Part shown: positions 1 to 5,085 of the stretch, in pieces | Layout: every line of letters starts with the position of its first letter | Numbering within the stretch: position 1 is the stretch's first letter | Origin: Verrucomicrobia bacterium UBA6354 | Lineage (GTDB): Bacteria > Verrucomicrobiota > Kiritimatiellia > RFP12 > UBA1067 | Reading direction: 5' to 3' | NCBI GenBank assembly: GCA_002440145.1 | Contig: DJRS01000003.1 | Location: forward strand, 5,586 to 14,447 | DNA: 8,862 bases | Program-made: the position numbers and the translations under genes | Notes under the pieces: model-generated | Database searches by the model: none | Seen by the model: the letters and a program-made list of their open reading frames with translations, nothing else | Told to the model about the DNA's origin: nothing

Positions 1-750
1 CTCGACCGCATAGGCTGGCGCGTCGAACTTTTCGGGCGTGGCATGGCGCTGTCTGTCGCGCTGGTCGCGCCCTTGGCGCTTCTGGTTCTCCTCGAGCCGG
101 ATTTCGGCTCCGTCATGGTCATCGGGGTCGCCGCGGCGCTTTTGATGTTCCTGGCGGGCGTGCGGCTTTCCCATCTTCTGCTGGCCGGGCTGGGCGCAGG
201 CGCGCTTTTTGCGTTCAAGCTCCTGACGAACGCCAATCGCATGGGGCGGCTCGCGGCGTTCTGGGGAGCGGGCGACGTGGACAATCCCGCCGCCTATCAA
301 GTCGCCATGGCGCGCGTGGCGTTGCAGCGCGGCGGACTTTGGGGGGTCGGGTACATGCAGTCCATGCAGAAGCACGGCTATCTGCCCGAGGCGCATACGG
401 ACTTCGTCTTCGCCGTGGGCGCGGAGGAGTTCGGGGTGGTTTTCACGATCGGCGTGCTCGTTCTTTTCACGCTGTTCTTCATCCTGTCGGTCTACATCGC
501 CCACCACGCCGCGGACCGCTTCGGGCGCTTTCTCGCCTACGGGATGGCGTTCATCATCTTCTTCCAGGCGTGCTTCAACATCGGCGTCGTGTGCGAGGCG
601 CTGCCCACGAAAGGCATGGCGTTGCCCTTTTTCAGCTATGGCGGAACGAATCTGGTCTCGGCATTTTTTGCCGTGGGCGTCATTCTGTCGGTCGGCATCC
701 ATTCCGCAAGCGACGTGAAACGCCGCGTGAAGCGCATGGCCAAGACATGA
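1..750 (+). CDS. ftsW: FtsW-type peptidoglycan glycosyltransferase (SEDS family), 3' part only
   Basis: The reading frame is open from base 1, so the gene starts upstream. The 249 residues seen are the C-terminal part of a protein usually near 400 residues. SEDS proteins polymerise lipid II into glycan strands in the cytoplasmic membrane, and FtsW does this at the division septum. Visible family motifs are EPDFGS near fragment residues 32-37, YQVAMARVALQRGG near 99-112, YLPEAHTDFVFAVGAEEFG near 127-145, and LPTKGMALPFFSYGGTN near 201-217. The Asp of HTDF (bases 400-402) corresponds to the catalytic Asp of SEDS polymerases. Several hydrophobic helices precede a short basic tail (KRRVKRMAKT). 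The PTKG...SYGGTN signature fits FtsW better than RodA, but FtsW, RodA and SpoVE are close relatives and the N-terminus is missing. The stop overlaps the xseA start by 4 bases. Confidence 0.88.
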   Translation, partial: LDRIGWRVELFGRGMALSVALVAPLALLVLLEPDFGSVMVIGVAAALLMFLAGVRLSHLLLAGLGAGALFAFKLLTNANRMGRLAAFWGAGDVDNPAAYQVAMARVALQRGGLWGVGYMQSMQKHGYLPEAHTDFVFAVGAEEFGVVFTIGVLVLFTLFFILSVYIAHHAADRFGRFLAYGMAFIIFFQACFNIGVVCEALPTKGMALPFFSYGGTNLVSAFFAVGVILSVGIHSASDVKRRVKRMAKT

Positions 751-2021
751 AAGCGCCCGCAGACACGCCTCCGGCCCTGACGGTGTCGGCTTTGACCGCC
801 GGCATAAAAGGGCTTGTCGAGAACCGCTACACGCGCATCTACGTGGAAGGGGAGATCAGCGGCTGGCGCGTATTCCCGAGCGGGCACGCCTATTTCACGT
901 TGAAGGACCCGGGCGCGCAAATCGCCTGCGTGATGTTCAAGTCGAGCCTGGAGCGCTGCAAGGCGCGGCCTTTGCTGGCGGACGGCGCCAAAGTCCTCGT
1001 CTATGCGAACGCGACGGTGTATCCGCCGCGCGGGAACTACCAGCTGACGGTGCTGGCCGCGAAGGCCGTCGGGGCGGGCGATCTCATGCGGCGCTATCTG
1101 GAACTCAAGGCGAAACTCGAGGCGGAAGGCCTCTTCGCCGCCGCGCGCAAGCGTCCGCTACCGTTTCTGCCGCGGCGGATCGGGCTCGTCACGAGTTCCG
1201 CCGGCGCGGTCGTGCACGACATGTGCCGCGTTCTGACGCGGCGCTTCCCCGCGCTGGAAATCCGTCTCTATCCGGCGCTCGTGCAGGGCGAAGAGGCCCC
1301 CGCCACGCTCGTCGCCGGATTGGATTGGTTCAACGGGAACACGGATTGGAAGGCGGATTTGCTGATTGTCGGGCGCGGCGGCGGCAGTTTCGAGGATCTT
1401 TTCTGCTTCAACGACGAGGCGCTCGTGCGGGCGGTCGCCGCTTCGCGCATCCCGGTCATTTCGGCCGTCGGGCACGAAACGGACTACACCCTGTGCGATT
1501 TCGCCGCGGACGTGCGCGCCGGCACGCCGTCCATGGCGGCGGAGCGCGCGGTGCCCGAGCGGGCGGAACTTCTGCGGCGCCTGCAGCGTCTGGAGGACGC
1601 GCTCGCGGCCGCCATGCGCGCGGCGTACGAATGGAACGCGCAGCGGGTCGATCATTTGGCGACGCTTCTCGTTCCCGCCTTGCGGGCGCGGGCGGATGGA
1701 TGCGCGCGCAGACTGGACCGGCTGGGCGCGGCGTTGTCTCCGTTGCTGGAGAAGCAGCAACTGGCGGCGGAGGGACGGCTTGCCCGTCTCGCGGACGCCC
1801 TGACGGCCGCCTCCCGCCTGCGCGTGCGCGACCTTTCGGCGCACGTGAACGAGCTGGCGGCGAAGCTGGACATGCTTTCCCCTTACGCCGTTCTCGAACG
1901 CGGCTATTCGATTACGACGACCGCGGCGGGGGAAATCGTCCGTGCGCCGTCCGACGTGCGGAAGGGCGACGTCATCCATACGCGCCTCGGCAAGGGCGCT
2001 ATCTCCTCCACGGTGTCTTGA
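747..2021 (+). CDS. xseA: Exodeoxyribonuclease VII large subunit
   Basis: This 424-residue protein is slightly shorter than E. coli XseA (about 456). XseA is the catalytic subunit of exonuclease VII, which degrades single-stranded DNA from either end in the cytoplasm and acts in repair. An N-terminal OB-fold spans about residues 10-107 (VEGEISGW at 33-40, then GHAYFTLKD). The catalytic domain carries LVTSSAGAVVHDM at 147-159, GRGGGSFEDLFCFND at 209-223, GHETDYTLCDFAADVRAGTPS at about 242-262 and AAERAVP. A long helical, probably coiled-coil stretch covers about 270-375, followed by the conserved SPYAVLERGYSI ending. The ATG at 747 is chosen because the family N-terminus (LTVSALT..IK) follows at once. 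It overlaps the ftsW stop as ATGA with no clear Shine-Dalgarno, so translational coupling is likely. The same frame stays open upstream through ftsW, but that part is out-of-frame shadow. The small subunit gene xseB, often directly downstream, is not here. Confidence 0.95.
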   Translation: MKAPADTPPALTVSALTAGIKGLVENRYTRIYVEGEISGWRVFPSGHAYFTLKDPGAQIACVMFKSSLERCKARPLLADGAKVLVYANATVYPPRGNYQLTVLAAKAVGAGDLMRRYLELKAKLEAEGLFAAARKRPLPFLPRRIGLVTSSAGAVVHDMCRVLTRRFPALEIRLYPALVQGEEAPATLVAGLDWFNGNTDWKADLLIVGRGGGSFEDLFCFNDEALVRAVAASRIPVISAVGHETDYTLCDFAADVRAGTPSMAAERAVPERAELLRRLQRLEDALAAAMRAAYEWNAQRVDHLATLLVPALRARADGCARRLDRLGAALSPLLEKQQLAAEGRLARLADALTAASRLRVRDLSAHVNELAAKLDMLSPYAVLERGYSITTTAAGEIVRAPSDVRKGDVIHTRLGKGAISSTVS

Positions 2022-2039
2022 CGGTCCGGGACGCGGCAC

Positions 2040-2144
2040 CTAGCCGACCAGCCAGCGCCCATAGAAAAGACCGCCGACCGCGGCGACTTGCGTGTCGGGC
2101 TTGTGGCGTTCTTTCTCGTGAGGGCAGGATCCTACGGGGCGCAT
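2040..2144 (-). CDS. Possible 34-residue small protein overlapping the pspC 3' end (doubtful)
   Basis: A short minus-strand ATG ORF begins inside the last codons of the PspC-domain gene (13-base overlap, different frame) and ends at TAG 2042-2040. The second half of the predicted peptide looks protein-like, ending VAAVGGLFYGRWLVG, after a charged stretch CPHEKERHKPDTQ. I see no convincing ribosome binding site. The ORF also runs across a probable terminator hairpin at 2063-2087, which argues against translation. It could be chance, a relic of a lost gene end, or a small membrane-associated peptide. I do not recognise a family. Confidence 0.2.
   Translation of the reverse strand: MRPVGSCPHEKERHKPDTQVAAVGGLFYGRWLVG
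2063..2087 (-). terminator. Probable intrinsic terminator of the PspC-domain gene
   Basis: Read on the minus strand, a GC-rich hairpin (CGCCG, loop CGGT, CGGCG, extendable by two G-U pairs) is followed directly by GTCTTTTCT. It lies about 45 bases after the pspC stop in the convergent gap with xseA, the expected place for a terminator. The stem is short and the U-run is interrupted, so this is moderate support only. No comparable T-tract hairpin for the plus-strand xseA transcript is clear in the gap. Confidence 0.45.
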
Positions 2145-2359
2145 TCGCCGATTTGCCGCGCGGGGGCGTCATCGCCGGTGTCGCGCTCCTTCAAAACCGC
2201 CCAGAGGACGAGGTAGACGAGAACGGGGACGCCCGAGAGGAAGAGCGCGACAAGCGCGCACGCCCAGCGCACGCCCGTGACGTTCAGGTCGAACGCGTCC
2301 GCAAGACCTGCGCAGACGCCGCCGATCACTTTGTCGGAAGAACTCCGGTAAATAGTCAT
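2132..2359 (-). CDS. PspC-domain small membrane protein
   Basis: This 75-residue protein has the PspC domain pattern: KVIGGVCAGLADAFDLN at about 10-26, RWACALVALF, then a hydrophobic helix through VPVLVYLVLWAVLKE (about 31-57), and a short acidic/polar C-terminal tail. In enterobacteria PspC is a membrane partner of PspB in the phage-shock envelope-stress response. Stand-alone short PspC-domain proteins are widespread and mostly uncharacterised, so no psp system is implied. The ATG at 2359 is chosen because AAGGAAC sits a good distance upstream and the domain starts within ten residues. The frame is open further upstream, with a possible ATG at 2755, but that extension would be a translated 22-bp repeat array of Arg/Pro-rich sequence and is unlikely. 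No pspA or pspB lies nearby. It is separated from the upstream response regulator gene by the repeat-bearing intergenic region. Confidence 0.85.
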   Translation of the reverse strand: MTIYRSSSDKVIGGVCAGLADAFDLNVTGVRWACALVALFLSGVPVLVYLVLWAVLKERDTGDDAPARQIGECAP

Positions 2360-2386
2360 AATAAGTTCCTTTCTTGCTTCAAACCA

Positions 2387-2398
2387 AATCCATGGATT
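2387..2398. promoter_or_regulatory. Perfect 12-base palindrome upstream of pspC (possible operator)
   Basis: AATCCATGGATT is a perfect inverted repeat lying 28-39 bases upstream of the PspC-domain start codon. Position and symmetry would suit a dimeric regulator site near a promoter or in the 5' leader. A 12-base palindrome can arise by chance, and no second copy is seen in the window. Confidence 0.25.
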
Positions 2399-2500
2399 GC
2401 AGTCGAAGAGCCGGCATCCGGGTCGCGGCCGTCGTTTTCGACCGCGCTGAGGATCCCGAATCTCCTTGAGACGGGGATCTCGACCCCACGAGACGGAGCC

Positions 2501-2692
2501 GAGACCGCGGTCTCTCGGGCAAAAGACCACGGTCTCTTGGGCAAAAGACCACGGTCTCTCGGGTAAAAGACCGCGGTCTCTTGAGTAAAAGACCGCGGTC
2601 TCTTGGGTAAGAGACCGCGGTCTCTCGGGTAAAAGACCGCGGTCTCTTGGGTAAAAGACCGCGGTCTCTTGGGTAAAAGACCGCGGTCTCTT
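2501..2692. repeat. Nine-copy tandem array of a 22-bp palindrome-centred unit
   Basis: Ten-base cores start at 2503, 2525, 2547, 2569, 2591, 2613, 2635, 2657 and 2679, exactly 22 bases apart. Seven cores are GACCGCGGTC (a perfect palindrome) and cores 2 and 3 are GACCACGGTC. Spacers are 12 bases and follow TCTYGRGYAARA. Because each core is self-complementary and spacer ends TCTY and AARA are complementary, neighbouring units can pair into stems of up to 14 bp around a 4-base GGGY loop. The clearest example is 2591-2622, with GACCGCGGTCTCTT and AAGAGACCGCGGTC around GGGT. The minus strand has no stop codon in any frame across the array, while the plus strand has a TAA in nearly every unit. 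Possible roles are an operator array, an RNA or DNA hairpin array, or an inert satellite. It is not a CRISPR, since the spacers are short and nearly identical. Confidence 0.95.
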
Positions 2693-2837
2693 GGATTTGT
2701 CCTGCCGATAAGATGTGCGCGGCATCCCGGACCGCCCAGCCCGTTCAGGCGACATTTGCCTGTTTTCTCCTTGATTGACACGGTTGAAAACAAAGACCAT
2801 AATCCGGATTTCAGCCTTTCAACTGCGGTTTTCGGGC

Positions 2838-3530
2838 TCAATTCACGACTTTGTAGCCGAGCCCGCGGCGGGAAACGATGAGATTGCCGACGCGTCCGAG
2901 TTTGGTGCGCAGGCGGCGGATGAGCGAGGAGACGACCTTGTCGTCCGCCAGATGGTTTGGCCCATAGAGGAGTTCGAGTATCTCGTCCGTCGAGAGGAAG
3001 CGGTTGGCGGTATCCGTCAAGGCGCGCAGGACGATGGCTTCGGAACGCGTCAGCGGTTCGACCTGGCCCTCGCGTTCGACGATCATGAGCGAGAAGTCGA
3101 GGATGGCGTCCCCGAGCATCCGCCGCGACCCGGCGTTGGGGGCGGACATGAGGGCGGCTTCGCTGCGGGCGATCGCCGCGCCGATGCGCGCCAGGAGTTC
3201 CTCGGGCGAGCAGTCCTTGGCGATGTAGTCGTTCGCGCCCGCGCCGAGTCCGCGCACAAGCGAGATTTCGGACGGCGCCGCCGTGAAGAAGATGATGGGG
3301 ACGATCGCGTCCAGGTCGCGCAGCGCCGCGCAGGTCGCCAGCCCGTTCTTCTTGGGCATCATGACGTCCAGCAGCACCAGATCGGGCTTGCAGGCGCCGA
3401 ACTTCTGCAGCGCCTCGTCGCCGTCCTTGGCGGTTTCGACGAGATAACCCTCCTCTTCCAGCAGCCGCTGGAAGCAATAGCGCATGGTCCGCTCGTCGTC
3501 GACCAGCAGGATCTTGAAGGGAACGGTCAT
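2838..3530 (-). CDS. OmpR/PhoB-family response regulator
   Basis: This 230-residue transcription factor has a receiver domain at about 6-122 and a winged-helix DNA-binding domain at about 138-229, the usual OmpR layout and length. The phosphorylation site is intact: acidic pair D11-D12, phospho-acceptor D55 in LVLLDVMMPKKNG, T83 in FFTA and K105 in DYIAKD. The C-terminal domain has LTRSEAIVLRAL, a recognition-helix region DDKVVSSLIRRLRTKLG and the final hairpin RRGLGYKVVN. It should be activated by a sensor kinase and bind DNA as a dimer. The ATG at 3530 overlaps the nitroreductase stop as ATGA and GGAAAGA lies just upstream, so it is coupled to the operon. No histidine kinase is in the window, so its partner is elsewhere or downstream genes have been rearranged. 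Its targets are unknown; the palindromes just downstream of its own gene are possible candidates only. Confidence 0.93.
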   Translation of the reverse strand: MTVPFKILLVDDERTMRYCFQRLLEEEGYLVETAKDGDEALQKFGACKPDLVLLDVMMPKKNGLATCAALRDLDAIVPIIFFTAAPSEISLVRGLGAGANDYIAKDCSPEELLARIGAAIARSEAALMSAPNAGSRRMLGDAILDFSLMIVEREGQVEPLTRSEAIVLRALTDTANRFLSTDEILELLYGPNHLADDKVVSSLIRRLRTKLGRVGNLIVSRRGLGYKVVN

Positions 3531-4351
3531 TCTTTCCAGACGATCGTGGCGTCCGTCTCGCGGCAGACGCCGCGGCGGTAGGCGACGGCGCTCTTGCCGA
3601 ACAGCATGGCGTAGAAGGGGGTCGTGCGGCGGATTCCGACGGTTTTCTCGAGGAGTTCGGGCACTTCGCGCTGCACGAGCTGGAGGAATCCGCACCAGCA
3701 GGTGGCCAGGCCGTGCGCCTGGGCGAGCATTTCGAAGTAGGCGCACGCGGCGGCCACGTCCGCCTCGGGGGTCGTCACGGCGGGGTTGGTTTCGTCCGAC
3801 GAGATGATGACCATGCCCGGCGCGTCGCGGAAGAACATGTCGCCCTTGCCGGCGCGCATGCGGATGGCCGGCACGGCGAGCCACCGCGGCAGAAGCTTCG
3901 GGCCGTCCCGGTGCGCCTCGATGGCATGGATGAACTCTTCTCGGAACGCGTCCATCGCCCGGCGTGTGGGGAAGCAGGTGAAGGTCAGGCCGCGCGCGTT
4001 GCACCCGGTCGGCACGTCCCCCAGACGGGAAAGAATCCGCTCCAAAGCGCCGCGGTCCACGTCTTCCTTGCGGAACTGCCGCGTGGAACGGCGGACCTGC
4101 ATCCAGTTTTCCACCTCATCGGCCGTCGGGAGGGCGAGTCCGCGTGTGGGAACGGCGTCTTCCGGACGGTGTCCGTTGAAGGTGATCGCGCCGACGGGGC
4201 AAATGGCGAAGCAATGCTGGCAGCGCATGCACTTCTCGGGCTTCGGGATTTCGGGGTAACCCTCCGCGCCGGCTTTGAGGGCGCGGAACGCGCAATCCTT
4301 GACGCACGCCCCGCATTTGACGCATTTCGTCTTGTCGACTTCGAACAGCAT
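3527..4351 (-). CDS. Nitroreductase-family flavoprotein with N-terminal 2x[4Fe-4S] ferredoxin domain
   Basis: This 274-residue protein fuses a bacterial ferredoxin domain to an FMN-dependent nitroreductase domain, a common architecture in anaerobes. Two cluster motifs are visible: C10-V-K-C13-G-A-C16-V-K-D-C20 and C41-M-R-C44-Q-H-C47-F-A-I-C51-P. The nitroreductase domain begins with the FMN-phosphate-binding RRSTRQF at 87-93, then PTGCNARG at 114-121, a GMVIISSDE strand, GLATCWCGF and the C-terminal MLFGKSAVAYRR. Electrons probably pass from the clusters to FMN and on to an unknown organic substrate, in the cytoplasm. The ATG at 4351 is chosen over an upstream in-frame ATG at 4378 because AAGGAAG is well placed before it and it leaves a 1-base gap to the upstream gene, while 4378 would overlap it by 26 bases. 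The stop overlaps the response regulator start. The physiological substrate cannot be read from the sequence. Confidence 0.92.
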   Translation of the reverse strand: MLFEVDKTKCVKCGACVKDCAFRALKAGAEGYPEIPKPEKCMRCQHCFAICPVGAITFNGHRPEDAVPTRGLALPTADEVENWMQVRRSTRQFRKEDVDRGALERILSRLGDVPTGCNARGLTFTCFPTRRAMDAFREEFIHAIEAHRDGPKLLPRWLAVPAIRMRAGKGDMFFRDAPGMVIISSDETNPAVTTPEADVAAACAYFEMLAQAHGLATCWCGFLQLVQREVPELLEKTVGIRRTTPFYAMLFGKSAVAYRRGVCRETDATIVWKE

Positions 4352-4352
4352 G

Positions 4353-5084
4353 TCAATCTTCCTTTTTGGTCCAAACATTGAAAATAATATAGGACTGCAG
4401 GAGGGCGAGCAGCGCGAAAAGCGCCATCATCATCTCGCCGCCTTCCTCCAAAACCGTGCAAAACGCCTTCGCCGCGTCCGGAAGGGCGGTGTCGTCGTGG
4501 GCGTGGCGATACCAGGCCGGGAAGCGGTCGCAGACGAGCACGAGGACGCTTGTCGCGCCAAACACCGCGGCGCTCCACGCGACGGGCTTGAGGGTGAAGA
4601 ATCCTTTTGCAAGAGGCAGGATGTACCGTACCAGCGGAAGCATCACGGCCGCGAAGAAAAGTATGAAGAAGAACAGCACGAAGAGGCGCGGCACGATGGG
4701 CATGTCCCACGCCGTCAGGAAGCGCATCTTGAAGACGGTCCCCTTGAAGCCCGCGGCGATTTCGGGCCAGAGGTCGGCGAAGAGGGCCTTGTGGAGATCG
4801 GTCTCGCGGACGATGGCCATGACGGCGAGGAGCGACCATTCGGCGCACCAGAACGCCTGCTTTCGCGCGGACCCGCCAACCGGCGGACAGAGCCAGACGA
4901 GCGGAACGATCAGGGCGAAAAGGGCGAGCGTCATGAGTTCGACCGGGGCTGCGCCGTCCTGGTCGAAGAGCACCATCACGGTTTCGGGCTCCAAAGCCCA
5001 CCAGAGGGCGACGAGAATCGCCAGGGAGATGACGAAACAAACAGGCGCGACAAGCCACGCCTTGCGGCCGATTAACGGATTCAT
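4353..5084 (-). CDS. Polytopic membrane protein of unknown function
   Basis: This 243-residue protein has about five or six hydrophobic segments, near residues 10-31, 47-66, 78-93, 133-157, 167-186 and 213-237, so it is integral to the cytoplasmic membrane. I do not recognise a named family. Polar residues sit at the membrane borders and may be functional: WSLLAVMAIVRETDLHK (83-99), KMRFL (119-123) and LEEGGEMMMALFALLALL (212-229). The ATG at 5084 is chosen because AAAAGGAAAATAAC lies directly before it; the open frame further upstream overlaps the preceding gene and looks non-coding. It starts 1 base after the upstream stop and ends 1 base before the nitroreductase start, so it is firmly inside the operon. 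Its lysine-rich C-terminus (TKKED) doubles as the ribosome binding site of the next gene. A role next to the exported transglutaminase-like protein is an inference from position only. Confidence 0.85.
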   Translation of the reverse strand: MNPLIGRKAWLVAPVCFVISLAILVALWWALEPETVMVLFDQDGAAPVELMTLALFALIVPLVWLCPPVGGSARKQAFWCAEWSLLAVMAIVRETDLHKALFADLWPEIAAGFKGTVFKMRFLTAWDMPIVPRLFVLFFFILFFAAVMLPLVRYILPLAKGFFTLKPVAWSAAVFGATSVLVLVCDRFPAWYRHAHDDTALPDAAKAFCTVLEEGGEMMMALFALLALLQSYIIFNVWTKKED

Positions 5085-5085
5085 G

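Larger units (their letters stand above)
2360..2837. other. Long intergenic region with repeat array
   Basis: This 478-base stretch separates the response regulator stop from the PspC-domain start, both on the minus strand. It holds a nine-copy 22-bp palindromic repeat (2501-2692), a 12-base perfect palindrome AATCCATGGATT at 2387-2398, and a more A+T-rich segment near the response regulator (about 2755-2837). A minus-strand AAGGAG lies at 2772-2767 with an ATG 11 bases further on, but the product would be a low-complexity reading of the repeat. I see no convincing sigma-70 promoter and no clear terminator directly after the response regulator gene. The region probably carries the pspC promoter or leader. 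Confidence 0.7.

Noticed and set aside
339..746. N-terminal extension of xseA into ftsW
   Set aside because: The XseA family N-terminus begins a few residues after the ATG at 747. The upstream part overlaps well-supported ftsW in another frame and is Arg-rich.
1223..2566. Plus-strand ORF of 447 codons
   Set aside because: It is out of frame within xseA, then runs through the antisense of pspC into the repeats. It is Arg/Gly/Ala-rich and has no domain.
2501..2692. CRISPR array
   Set aside because: The period is only 22 bp, the 12-base intervals are nearly identical between copies rather than unique, and no cas gene is present.
2501..2692. Series of intrinsic terminators
   Set aside because: The T-rich bases lie inside the stems, not after them, and no unit is followed by a free U-run.
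2356..3477. Minus-strand ORF of 373 codons through the response regulator and repeat
   Set aside because: It is out of frame with the clear OmpR-type protein and continues into the stop-free repeat array.
2838..3530. Pairing of the response regulator with a kinase in the window
   Set aside because: No HisKA or HATPase motifs (H-box, N, G boxes) are visible in any gene here; the neighbouring membrane protein lacks them.
4352..4378. Upstream ATG at 4378 for the nitroreductase
   Set aside because: It would overlap the membrane protein gene by 26 bases, while the ATG at 4351 has a well-placed AAGGAAG and begins directly at the ferredoxin domain.
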